This document shows positions 7,715 through 16,086 of a stretch of DNA of 64,000 nt, one piece after another. The notes below the pieces were generated by a model, which saw only the letters and a list, made by a program, of their open reading frames with translations, searched no databases and had not been told where the DNA came from. The DNA is from Paenibacillus vietnamensis (GTDB lineage Bacteria > Bacillota > Bacilli > Paenibacillales > Paenibacillaceae), in NCBI RefSeq assembly GCF_020169515.1, contig NZ_JAHMHW010000004.1, positions 248,001-312,000 on the forward strand, given 5' to 3'. The translations under genes and the position numbers were made by a program. Every line of letters begins with the position of its first letter. Position 1 is the stretch's first letter.

Positions 7715-10700
7715 TTACAAACCGATCAAACGGGATACCGCCTGCGCCGCTTCGGCACGGGTCATGTACGAGCACGGCTTGAATCGGCTGAGACCGCGGC
7801 CGTTCAGCAGGCCAAGTTCCGTCGCGGACCGGATCGACGGCACCGCCCATTCGGCGGCTTCATCCGCATCGGCGTAGGCAAGCTCCTTACCGGTTGCCGC
7901 ATCGCCGCCAGTCAGGTAAGCGTAAGCCCGCACCAGCATAACGGCCATTTCCTGGCGTGTAATAAGCGCCTCCGGTGCAAAAACCGTCTCGCTGCGCCCC
8001 TGAATAATCCCTGCCGCGTAAGCGGCCGACACCTCACCGCCATACCAGGCTTCCGGCGCGACATCTGCGAAGGCATGCTCCTTCCGCTCTTTGAGCTTCA
8101 AAGCTCTTGCCAGCAATGCGGCGAATTCCGCACGGCTCATCTCCCGGCCGGGCTCGAACATGGAATCGGTAACGCCGAGAAGCATTTGCTTGGCCGCCAG
8201 CTCGCCGACCGCCTCATGCGCCCAATAACTCTCGGGCACATCGCCGAACCGCTTCGTTACTTCAAGCACCGAATACATGCTGAAATGCTCAACCTGCGCG
8301 GTCCACTCGCCTTCGCTCCATTCTCCTCCCGCATACTCCAAAGCTCCGTCTTCGGAGAGATAATAGATGCCGGTATGACGGGCATTCAAGCCGGGGTCCC
8401 CCTTCAACCGGATTGTGACCGGCTTCACGAATTGGGACAGCGACGCCTCCTCACCTGCGCCGTTACGGATCGACAGCTTGAAGTCATAGGCTTGCCCGAC
8501 GGCTTTGATTTCCGTCTGCTCCGTTTGCTTGCCGTTTTGCGCTAGAAGCTCCTCGACATCCGCCGTTGCGACCTTCTTCAGCTTCAGCGTGATGGAGCCG
8601 CCGGACGCAGCAGGTACCAAGCTTTGCAGCTCCCGGAACAGATCCACCGGAACGGTGACGGATAACCCGCCGGCTTCGAAGGTTACCGGCTGCCGGTTCA
8701 GCCTGTCGTAGACGCCGGACGGCAGCACGACCTCCGTAACGTCCTCCGGGAGCTTGACCGTCGCCGTACCGTCCGTATCCTCCACGATTTGTTCCTCCGT
8801 CACGGTTACCAGGCCCGGACTCGGAGCCGGCGCCGGAGCGGTACCCGTATTCCCCGTGTCCGGCGCCGGATCCTCCTGCGGGTCCATGACAAGCTCGATA
8901 TCGTCGAAATAACCCCATACCTGCGCAGGCGCTTCGACATCAAAGCCAACCGTCGCTTGGCCGTCCTTCACGACAATGCCGTCCACCGTATACTGCTTCC
9001 ATACATTGTAGCCGGTGTTGACGACGTCGACGCTTTTGACAGCCGCCCCTGCCGTCTCCGCGAACAGCTTCAGCTTCGTCTCGCCTCCGCCGCCGGACGA
9101 CCACGCTTTAAGCGTGTAGGTGCCGTCCGCAAGGCCGGTAACGGTTTGCGCTAACCGGTACGCATATGCCGAACCGTTCCAATAATTGAAGGCATAAGCT
9201 CCGGAATGCGCGTTGCCTGCATTGTTCTCGATTTTGCCTGAGCCTGCCGTGCCGCTCAACGTCCAATGATCAAGGCTTCCTTCCTCAAAACCCGCATTTT
9301 TCGCCATATTCGGATTCGCCAGCACCTTAATGTCGACCGATGCCTTTTGCGCCATGCCGGCCACCGTGCCTTCGAGCGTAAATACACCCGGCTTGCTCAG
9401 CTTGCCTTCGGCTATTTCATCCCATACCACGGCTGCCTGAGAAATCGAGCCCTCGTTGTACAGCACAGAGGCGGTCGCGGGCAGCAAAGGCTCCGAGCCT
9501 TTCGCGACGATGATTGCCGGAGATGCGTACACCGTGACCGGAAGCTTCTCCGGCATGCTGCCTGGAGTAAACTTGAACGCGTCAAGCGAGCTGAGCGCAT
9601 TTCCGTCAAAATCGAACATCGCCTGATTTTCCCAGCCGTTGCCTTCCCCTACCTTCCAGCCTACTTCCGGCAGCCAGGCCGGCTCCCAGTAAAACACGCC
9701 AAGCCCTTTACCGTCCCGCACATGTGCGACCGTATTCATGACCAGCTCCGTCACCAGCCGCTGGTTGTCAGGCGAAGCCTCAAAACCCGCGATGCGGACC
9801 TGATCCTCTCCGGCAATATTGCCAAGGCCGTCCCCGTCTTCCAGCGTATGAGGATAGGCCGTTTCCGCTACGACGATCTGCTTGCCGTACCGCGCCGCCA
9901 TATCGTCCATATTGGTCTTTAATTGCTGGAACGTGCCATGCCAGTAAGGGTAATACGACATGCCGATGACGTCATAATCGACCTGGGCCGCCTCCACCTG
10001 ATCGAAAAAGCCCACGAACTTGTCATTGTCGCCGCCTTCGGCCAAATGAATCATGATCTTCGTTTCATGCCCGTCCGGCGTCGTCTCGCGCACCGCACGG
10101 ACGCCCTCCTTCAGCAGCTGCGTCAAATTGGCGAAATTCGCAGTCGAGCCGTCCGGATGCAGCATGCCGTTGTTGATTTCATTGCCCACTTGAACCATAT
10201 CCGGATATGCGCCGGAAGCCGCCAGCTCTGTCAGCACTTCCGCAGTGTAATCGCAAACGGCTTGCTTCAGCTCGGCGAACGGCAATTGGCTCCACTCCTG
10301 CGGCTTGATCTGCTGGCCGGGATCGGCCCAAAAATCGGAGTAATGGAAATCGACGAGCAGCTTCAGCCCCGCCGCCTTCACCCGTTCAGCCATTTCCAGC
10401 AGCTTGGCTTTATCGTTATAGCCGCCCGCCTGCACCGGATCGTTCCAGACGCGCAAGCGCACATAGTTGACGCCGTGATCCTTCATAATCGTAAGCAGAT
10501 CCGTCTCTGCACCGTCCTGATAATACTTGAGCCCCTTATCCTCGATGGCCTGCAGCGTGGAAAGATCGGCGCCTTTAATAAACTCCTCCGGCCCGGCCGG
10601 CTCCTCCGCTTGCCCCAAATTCGCATTTTCCGCCGCCCCCGCTTCCACTTTATGCGAAGGGACGGCTGCAACCATCGTTGTAAGCGCTAACACAAAAGAC

Positions 10701-10741
10701 AATAAAAGATGAATTCCTCTTCGACTCCATGCCTTTTTCAC
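7715..10741 (-). CDS. Surface-anchored GH53 arabinogalactan endo-beta-1,4-galactanase
   Basis: A 1008-residue secreted enzyme that cuts beta-1,4-galactan outside the cell. Order: signal peptide (about 1-36), GH53 barrel (about 55-395) with acid/base E188 in QVGNEINNG and nucleophile E293 in VAETAYPH, a bacterial Ig-like segment (about 405-475), a carbohydrate-binding domain resembling CBM61 (about 480-625), a Pro/Ala linker, a beta-rich module, and three SLH repeats (FGDVPESYWA, FADVAPEAWY, then the YADADEAAEWA repeat) that bind secondary cell-wall polymer. The start is GTG 10741, with GAGGAGG eight bases upstream. It is last in the ABC-transporter operon, which it presumably feeds with oligosaccharides. 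A perfect cre-like palindrome lies within its signal-peptide codons. Confidence 0.92.
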   Translation of the reverse strand: MKKAWSRRGIHLLLSFVLALTTMVAAVPSHKVEAGAAENANLGQAEEPAGPEEFIKGADLSTLQAIEDKGLKYYQDGAETDLLTIMKDHGVNYVRLRVWNDPVQAGGYNDKAKLLEMAERVKAAGLKLLVDFHYSDFWADPGQQIKPQEWSQLPFAELKQAVCDYTAEVLTELAASGAYPDMVQVGNEINNGMLHPDGSTANFANLTQLLKEGVRAVRETTPDGHETKIMIHLAEGGDNDKFVGFFDQVEAAQVDYDVIGMSYYPYWHGTFQQLKTNMDDMAARYGKQIVVAETAYPHTLEDGDGLGNIAGEDQVRIAGFEASPDNQRLVTELVMNTVAHVRDGKGLGVFYWEPAWLPEVGWKVGEGNGWENQAMFDFDGNALSSLDAFKFTPGSMPEKLPVTVYASPAIIVAKGSEPLLPATASVLYNEGSISQAAVVWDEIAEGKLSKPGVFTLEGTVAGMAQKASVDIKVLANPNMAKNAGFEEGSLDHWTLSGTAGSGKIENNAGNAHSGAYAFNYWNGSAYAYRLAQTVTGLADGTYTLKAWSSGGGGETKLKLFAETAGAAVKSVDVVNTGYNVWKQYTVDGIVVKDGQATVGFDVEAPAQVWGYFDDIELVMDPQEDPAPDTGNTGTAPAPAPSPGLVTVTEEQIVEDTDGTATVKLPEDVTEVVLPSGVYDRLNRQPVTFEAGGLSVTVPVDLFRELQSLVPAASGGSITLKLKKVATADVEELLAQNGKQTEQTEIKAVGQAYDFKLSIRNGAGEEASLSQFVKPVTIRLKGDPGLNARHTGIYYLSEDGALEYAGGEWSEGEWTAQVEHFSMYSVLEVTKRFGDVPESYWAHEAVGELAAKQMLLGVTDSMFEPGREMSRAEFAALLARALKLKERKEHAFADVAPEAWYGGEVSAAYAAGIIQGRSETVFAPEALITRQEMAVMLVRAYAYLTGGDAATGKELAYADADEAAEWAVPSIRSATELGLLNGRGLSRFKPCSYMTRAEAAQAVSRLIGL
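10679..10692. promoter_or_regulatory. Candidate CcpA cre site inside the galactanase gene
   Basis: The palindrome TGTAAGCGCTAACA matches every fixed position of the Bacillus cre consensus TGWAANCGNTNWCA. It lies about 50 bases inside the coding sequence, where bound CcpA could act as a transcription roadblock. The match is seen; the function is inferred from CcpA biology. Confidence 0.65.
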
Positions 10742-10823
10742 TTTTTTTCCTCCTCAGCGGATATGTAATAGAAAGAAATGGAATAGAAAAGGAGGGGACC
10801 TGCGTCACCTCCTTCTTCTGCTC

Positions 10824-12383
10824 TTACTTGCTGGCCAGAAACGCATCGATTTGCGATTGAAGCTCGGTTTGCAGCTTGTCGATGCCGGCTGCCTTCAGCT
10901 GCTTGATCAGATCGGCACGGCCTTTGTCGATATCCTTGATCAGACCGTACTCGAGCGGAATCGCGTAACGAAGCATTACGTTGCCTACGTTCGCTACTTC
11001 GTTCTTCACATTGGCGTCGTTGAACACGAACGTTTCCAGTTCGAAGTTGTATACCTTTTGCTCCCATTCTGTGGCGATCGCATCTGCTTCCGCAGGATAA
11101 GAAGCGTCCTTGCGGTTCAGCGGGGAATTCGCGCCCCAGTTGGAGAAGCCGGTGTAGTTAGGCGTGCCTGCCGTCGCGTTGAATTTATCTTCTCCTACCG
11201 CCTCATAGTGCGTGCCGGCAATGCCGTACATGAACAGGTCATGAATTTCTTTATCGTTTTGCAGCAGGTCGAGCACCATCAGCGACCGCTCCGCCTTTTT
11301 GGACGTCGCATGGACGGCAAAGCCGTTTTGCGTCGATATCGCCGCGATTTTCTTCTTGTCAGGCGTAAGATCCGCAATTGCCAGCTCTACCTCCGGCTGC
11401 TCTCTGCGCAGCTCGGCCAGGTTCATGGCGAGCGTACCCAGATTATGCGAGTAAGAAGCCGTTTTGCCTGCTTTCATATCCTGCCAAACGTCATTTTTGT
11501 TGCTTACAACGTTTTTCGACCAAGCGTTGTTGTCCGCCAGATCCTTGTAGTAGTTCAAAAGCTCTGCGAATTCCGGCGTATCGTATACGTTGAATACTTT
11601 TCCGCTTGCATCGTCAAGCTTGTAAGCAAGCGGCATGCTGTAGTCGACCAGATTCCACTCGTTTTGCTGCTCCAGCAAAATTTGGTCCAGCTCGTGCCAT
11701 TTCCAGCCGTCGGCCGCTTTAGCGTTGTAAGCGTTGATGCCTTTCTCGTTAGCGGCAACCGTCTTCACGTAATTCGCAAACGTTTCAGGGCTGTTGACCG
11801 GATCAAGATTGTATTTTTTGCGGAGATCCTCGCGGATCAGCACCGCTTTGTCAATGACTTCCGGATTATTGTTCGGAACCATGTACTGCTTGCCGTTTAC
11901 CTTCGACTGCTCCCAAGCGACGGCAGGCATCGCTTCCCAAGTCAGCGGCATGTTCTTTTTAAGCATCTCGTCGGTCAGCTCCAGGAAGCCGCCTTTCAAA
12001 GCCTGGTCGTTATAAAACGCCCAGTTTGCCGTATAGGCGATGTCGAAATCCTCGCTGGCCGCGAACTTGAGCGGATATTTCTGCGTCCAGTCGGACCAGT
12101 CGAGAAACTCGGCTTCCACCGTTGCATTCACTTTTTCCTTCAGCTTTTTGTTCAGCTCGCCGAACACCGTGTCGTATTCGATCGGTTTGCCGCCGACCAG
12201 GAGCATCTTGATGACAAGCGCCTCGCCCGTACCCCCGCTTGTCTGCTCCGCCGAGCCTTCCGAAGGCGTATTGCTCGCCCCGGTATTGCCGCCGGCATTA
12301 TGATTGCTTCCGCATGCGCTTAAAACCGCTGCCAATACGAACACGAAGACGAATAATAGCATAAATGATTTTTTGTTCTGCAT
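10824..12383 (-). CDS. Sugar ABC transporter substrate-binding lipoprotein
   Basis: A 519-residue family-1 extracellular binding protein. The signal peptide MQNKKSFMLLFVFVFV ends in the lipobox LSAC with C24 as the lipidated cysteine, so it is tethered to the outer face of the membrane. ATG 12383 is chosen because it gives a normal lipoprotein signal; an in-frame ATG at 12443 would add 20 non-signal residues. The large size and the sequence type match LplA-like proteins that work with LplB/LplC permeases. Its gene follows the two permeases and precedes the GH53 galactanase, so galacto-oligosaccharides are the likely ligand (inference). Confidence 0.9.
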   Translation of the reverse strand: MQNKKSFMLLFVFVFVLAAVLSACGSNHNAGGNTGASNTPSEGSAEQTSGGTGEALVIKMLLVGGKPIEYDTVFGELNKKLKEKVNATVEAEFLDWSDWTQKYPLKFAASEDFDIAYTANWAFYNDQALKGGFLELTDEMLKKNMPLTWEAMPAVAWEQSKVNGKQYMVPNNNPEVIDKAVLIREDLRKKYNLDPVNSPETFANYVKTVAANEKGINAYNAKAADGWKWHELDQILLEQQNEWNLVDYSMPLAYKLDDASGKVFNVYDTPEFAELLNYYKDLADNNAWSKNVVSNKNDVWQDMKAGKTASYSHNLGTLAMNLAELRREQPEVELAIADLTPDKKKIAAISTQNGFAVHATSKKAERSLMVLDLLQNDKEIHDLFMYGIAGTHYEAVGEDKFNATAGTPNYTGFSNWGANSPLNRKDASYPAEADAIATEWEQKVYNFELETFVFNDANVKNEVANVGNVMLRYAIPLEYGLIKDIDKGRADLIKQLKAAGIDKLQTELQSQIDAFLASK

Positions 12384-12439
12384 GACCGGTAATTTCCCCC
12401 TGTAAGGTATTTTTTTATGATAACCAGGTTTCCCTGAGG

Positions 12440-13375
12440 TCATCCTTTCACTGCGCCAATCGTCAAGCCCTGCACAAAGTACCGCTGAATGAACGGATAA
12501 GCGAGCAGGATCGGGCCGGTAGCCACGATTGTCATGGCCATCTTCAGGCTCTCGGTCGGGATGTTCATCGTTACGACTGCTCCCGAGCTGACCATCGCTC
12601 GGCGCATGCCGTCCATGTTGCCCAGCATTTTATACAAATAATATTGAAGCGGCATCAGATTCTCGTTGCTGACAAACAGCAGCGCGTTGTACCAATCGTT
12701 CCAGTACGCCAAGGCGATGAACAGGCCGATCGTGGCCAGGGCAGGCTTGGACAAAGGCAGCATTAGCTGGATAAAAATCCGGAAGTCCCCCGCTCCGTCG
12801 ATTTTCGCCGATTCGGTAATCGCTTCGGGAATGCCGCTCATAAACGACTTCATGACGATAATATAAAACACGTTCAGCAGCATCGGCAGAATAAGCACGA
12901 TCAGCCTGTCCTTCAAATCAAGGTAATTGACGATCATCAGGTACCAAGGAACAAGCCCCCCGCTGAACAGCGTCGTAAAGAAGAAGAAAAACGAAAATTT
13001 GTTGCGCCATTTAAAATCCTTGCGCTGCAGCACGTAAGCCGTCATTGCCGTCAGAAACAGTCCGGCGAGCGTTCCGACCGCCGTTACGGCAACCGTTACT
13101 CCGTACGCCTTCACCATTTGTGCGGGATATTTGAACAGCAGCGTGTAAGCATCCACCGAGAATGCGGTCGGAAACAGCTGGAAGCCGTTTTCGACGATTT
13201 TGGCTTCCTCCGTCAGGGAGGAAGAAATGATCAGCAGAAACGGAATGATGCATAGAACCGCCAGCAGCGATATGAACACATAGCCGAGAACCGTCAGCAG
13301 CAGGCGGTCCACTTGTTTTTTGCCGGCGCCTTTCCTGGTCAGAGCCGTCGTTTCGTTGGTTATCGTAGCACTCAT
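12440..13375 (-). CDS. Sugar ABC transporter permease, LplC/YtcP type
   Basis: An inner-membrane protein of 311 residues with six predicted membrane helices and the binding-protein-dependent permease EAA loop (PEAITESAKIDGAGDFRIF). ATG 13375 is preferred to ATG 13381 because GGAGG lies seven bases before it. It forms the transport channel with the permease encoded just upstream. No ATPase gene is in the operon; such systems generally use a shared MsmX-type ATPase encoded elsewhere. Confidence 0.92.
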   Translation of the reverse strand: MSATITNETTALTRKGAGKKQVDRLLLTVLGYVFISLLAVLCIIPFLLIISSSLTEEAKIVENGFQLFPTAFSVDAYTLLFKYPAQMVKAYGVTVAVTAVGTLAGLFLTAMTAYVLQRKDFKWRNKFSFFFFFTTLFSGGLVPWYLMIVNYLDLKDRLIVLILPMLLNVFYIIVMKSFMSGIPEAITESAKIDGAGDFRIFIQLMLPLSKPALATIGLFIALAYWNDWYNALLFVSNENLMPLQYYLYKMLGNMDGMRRAMVSSGAVVTMNIPTESLKMAMTIVATGPILLAYPFIQRYFVQGLTIGAVKG

Positions 13376-13390
13376 GGTCATCCCTCCGTT

Positions 13391-14311
13391 TTAGAACAAA
13401 GCATGGTCTTTGTCGTATTTGCGTACCGCATAGTTGGCCAGCAGAATCGTCGCAAAGCCGAGAATGGACTGATAGAAGCCTGCCGCAGCCGATAGCCCGA
13501 TTTCGTTCGACGTCGTCAGCGACCGGAATACGAACGTATCGATCACGTCGGTAGAGGAGAACAGCAGCCCGTTATTGCCGACCATGTTGTAGAACATCCC
13601 GAAATCGCCTCTGAAAATGTTGCCGACCGCCAGCAGCACCAGGATGATGATCGTCGGATACAGATTCGGAATCGTAATATGGAAGATCCGCTGGAATACG
13701 TTTGCTCCGTCGATTTCGGCGGCCTCGTACATTTCCGTGTCGATGCCGGTAATCGCCGCCAAATACATGACCGAGCCGTAGCCGAGCGCCTTCCAGGCCG
13801 ATACCAGAACGAGAATGAACGGCCAGTAAGAAGGCGTGTTGTACACGTCAATCCGTTCAAGCCCGATCGCCGTCAAAATCGAATTCAGCGTGCCGACGTC
13901 ATAGTTGAACAGATTGTAAGCGATGGCGCCGACGACGACCCAGGAAATGAAATACGGCAGAAACATAACCGTTTGAGTCAGCTTGCGGAACCATTTGCCG
14001 ACCGCTTCGAACAACAGGATCGCCGCTGCGATTTGCAGCACATTATTGACGATTATGAAAGCTATGTTGTACAAAGCCGTATTTCTCGTCACCATCCAGG
14101 CATTGCCGGAATCGAAGAAAAACCGGAAATTGTCCAGCCCGTTCCATGGGCTTCCGAATATGCCGCCGTCGTAGTTGAATTGTTTAAAAGCAAGCACGAT
14201 CCCGGCCATGGGCACATAGGCAAACAATAAAAAAAACAGAACCGCCGGCGCCAGCATCATCAGCAGCACTTTGTTTTTCCGCACCTCGCCCCAAAATCCT
14301 TGTCGGTTCAT
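13391..14311 (-). CDS. Sugar ABC transporter permease, LplB type
   Basis: A 306-residue membrane protein with an N-terminal helix after a short basic leader and five more helices. The EAA loop is DTEMYEAAEIDGANVFQRIF. Start ATG 14311 follows GGGAGGAGAG. It is the first gene of the transporter operon; the gene for the second permease starts 15 bases after its stop. A -10 box is visible 39-44 bases upstream of the start, and an intrinsic terminator separates it from the response regulator gene. Confidence 0.92.
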   Translation of the reverse strand: MNRQGFWGEVRKNKVLLMMLAPAVLFFLLFAYVPMAGIVLAFKQFNYDGGIFGSPWNGLDNFRFFFDSGNAWMVTRNTALYNIAFIIVNNVLQIAAAILLFEAVGKWFRKLTQTVMFLPYFISWVVVGAIAYNLFNYDVGTLNSILTAIGLERIDVYNTPSYWPFILVLVSAWKALGYGSVMYLAAITGIDTEMYEAAEIDGANVFQRIFHITIPNLYPTIIILVLLAVGNIFRGDFGMFYNMVGNNGLLFSSTDVIDTFVFRSLTTSNEIGLSAAAGFYQSILGFATILLANYAVRKYDKDHALF

Positions 14312-14349
14312 CCGTACTCTCCTCCCGTTTCTCTCTTGTTTGTGTTTTT

Positions 14350-14355
14350 ATTATA
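14350..14355 (-). promoter_or_regulatory. Candidate -10 box of the galactan transporter operon
   Basis: A perfect TATAAT on the minus strand lies 39 bases before the lplB-type start. The -35 position 17 bases further up (TATTTC) is poor, which suits a promoter needing an activator such as the YesN-type regulator encoded next door. Confidence 0.5.
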
Positions 14356-14453
14356 TAAAAGACCCGGGAGCTGAAATAAGGAAGCCAAACAACTAAAAGT
14401 AATACATAATCTACGATTTGAAAAAAAGAAGTTTATATCCGGTCCGGACGGCA

Positions 14454-14487
14454 AAAAAAGAAACCCGCGATCCGTCCGGACGCGGGC
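14454..14487 (-). terminator. Terminator after the response regulator
   Basis: GCCCGCG pairs with CGCGGG around an 11-base loop and is followed by TTTCTTTTTTT on the minus strand, just after the stop at 14495. It separates the two-component genes from the transporter operon. Confidence 0.85.
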
Positions 14488-14494
14488 TTGCGTT

Positions 14495-16054
14495 TTAGAT
14501 TTTATGTTTCTTGCGGTATTCCCCGGGCGTCATGCCCGTCGATTGTTTGAACTGGCGGTTGAAATAGATAATGTTTTTGTAGCCGACGCGCTCGGCGATC
14601 TCGTATACCTTCAACGTCGGGTCGGCAAGCAGCTGGCACACCCGGTTCATCCGCCTCTCGTTCAGAAAATCGCTGAACAGCGTACCGGTTTCCTCCTTGA
14701 ACAGCGTACCGAGATAATTGGGCGTAAAATCGAAATGCGCCGCCACCTCCTTCAGCGTGATCCGGTGCTCCAGCCCTTCGTCGATATATTTGATAATTTC
14801 CTCGACCAGCTTGCGTTTCTGCTTCTGCTTCTTCACATACAGCAGCTCCGACAATTCGAAGAACCTTCTTCTCATCCAGGAAAGGATATCGTCCATCGTC
14901 TCGAATTGGAACAGGACGGCGGGCTGATGCGACTCCCACCTGAGCAGCTCGTACAAATTTTCGTTCTGCTGCAGCAAATCCGCATGCAGCTTCGACGTAA
15001 TCCGAATAATAAGGTCGTAAATATCCGACTTCTGCTTTAACGTAACCTGCCGGTCGAAGAGCAGCAGCAGACAATCGTCGATCGTCACCAGATCGTATTC
15101 GAGAATGGCAGCCAGCATCCGGTCGACGGTTTGTTCCAGATTGGGCGGCAGCGGGCTTTTCGGAGAGGATTTGGAGCCGTCCTTGATCAGCCGGTTTTTG
15201 CCGAGCAGCCATTTCGCGCTTAAAGCGGCCTGAGCCTGGCGGTACGATTCGTGCAGCCCCTCCATGTCTTTGGCATACATGCCCGTTCCGATCGTAATCG
15301 TAAGCGGAAAAGCGCCGCGAACTGTGCCGATCAGCTCCTCCAGCAAAGCGGCGTAGCGCTCCTCCTGTACGGAGGAGAGCAGGACGAATCTGGAGTCGCG
15401 GCTGCCGATCAGCGTGCCAAGCTGCTTCTTGCCTGCGAAATCTTCCATGCATTCGCCTATTGCCGCAAGGCAGGAGCGTCTGTCCGACTCCGGAATTTTC
15501 CAGTCCAAATCGTCGGTTTCGATGATGGCTGCGGCCGTACCCCGCTGCAGAAACGGAGCAAGAAATTCACCGACATGCTGCTCCAGCGCCTGCCCTTGCC
15601 GAGGGTCGTCCAACCAGCGAAGCAGCAGCTCCTGGTTAACAAGCGACAGCGCCTCCGCCAAGCTGCGGTGCTGCGCGCGCTCCTTCTCTACCTTCTCGCA
15701 CAAAGACGCCAGCATGCCGTACAGCTCTCCGTCATCGACCGGCTTGAGCAAATAGCCGGATGCACTCAGCTGCAGCGCCTCCTTCGCATAGGAGAAATCC
15801 TCGTGGCCGCTGATAAACACGATCTGGACCTGCGGGTTCAGCTCCTTCGCCTTGCGCGCAAATTCCATGCCGCTCATGATTGGCATGCGAATATCGGACA
15901 AAATGATGTCGACCTGCTCCGACTGCACGATTTTGAGCGCGCTGAAGCCGCTGTTTGCCGTTCCGACGATGTGCAGATCCAATCCGCTGCCTGCGACCCT
16001 GCGCCTGAGCCATTCCAAATCGACCGCTTCGTCGTCCACCAATAATATGTTCAT
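14495..16054 (-). CDS. Response regulator, YesN type (receiver plus AraC-type DNA binding)
   Basis: A 519-residue regulator. The receiver domain occupies residues 1-120, with the acidic pair DD9-10 region and phospho-acceptor D54 in LSDIRMP. A long middle region follows. The C-terminal AraC/XylS domain (about 415-515) has two helix-turn-helix units and the typical YKNIIYFNRQFKQSTGMTPGEYR ending. ATG 16054 gives the usual MNILLVDDE start with GGAG ten bases upstream. It is phosphorylated by the adjacent YesM-type kinase and probably activates the lplB-lplC-binding protein-galactanase operon. Confidence 0.92.
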   Translation of the reverse strand: MNILLVDDEAVDLEWLRRRVAGSGLDLHIVGTANSGFSALKIVQSEQVDIILSDIRMPIMSGMEFARKAKELNPQVQIVFISGHEDFSYAKEALQLSASGYLLKPVDDGELYGMLASLCEKVEKERAQHRSLAEALSLVNQELLLRWLDDPRQGQALEQHVGEFLAPFLQRGTAAAIIETDDLDWKIPESDRRSCLAAIGECMEDFAGKKQLGTLIGSRDSRFVLLSSVQEERYAALLEELIGTVRGAFPLTITIGTGMYAKDMEGLHESYRQAQAALSAKWLLGKNRLIKDGSKSSPKSPLPPNLEQTVDRMLAAILEYDLVTIDDCLLLLFDRQVTLKQKSDIYDLIIRITSKLHADLLQQNENLYELLRWESHQPAVLFQFETMDDILSWMRRRFFELSELLYVKKQKQKRKLVEEIIKYIDEGLEHRITLKEVAAHFDFTPNYLGTLFKEETGTLFSDFLNERRMNRVCQLLADPTLKVYEIAERVGYKNIIYFNRQFKQSTGMTPGEYRKKHKI

Positions 16055-16086
16055 GAATGTCATGCTCCTTCTCCGTTCATACCCGT

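Noticed and set aside
10851-12323. A 490-codon open frame on the plus strand opposite the binding-protein gene
   Set aside because: It mirrors the codon structure of the minus-strand gene in this GC-rich region, is rich in Arg, Leu and Val, and has no family motif or ribosome binding site.
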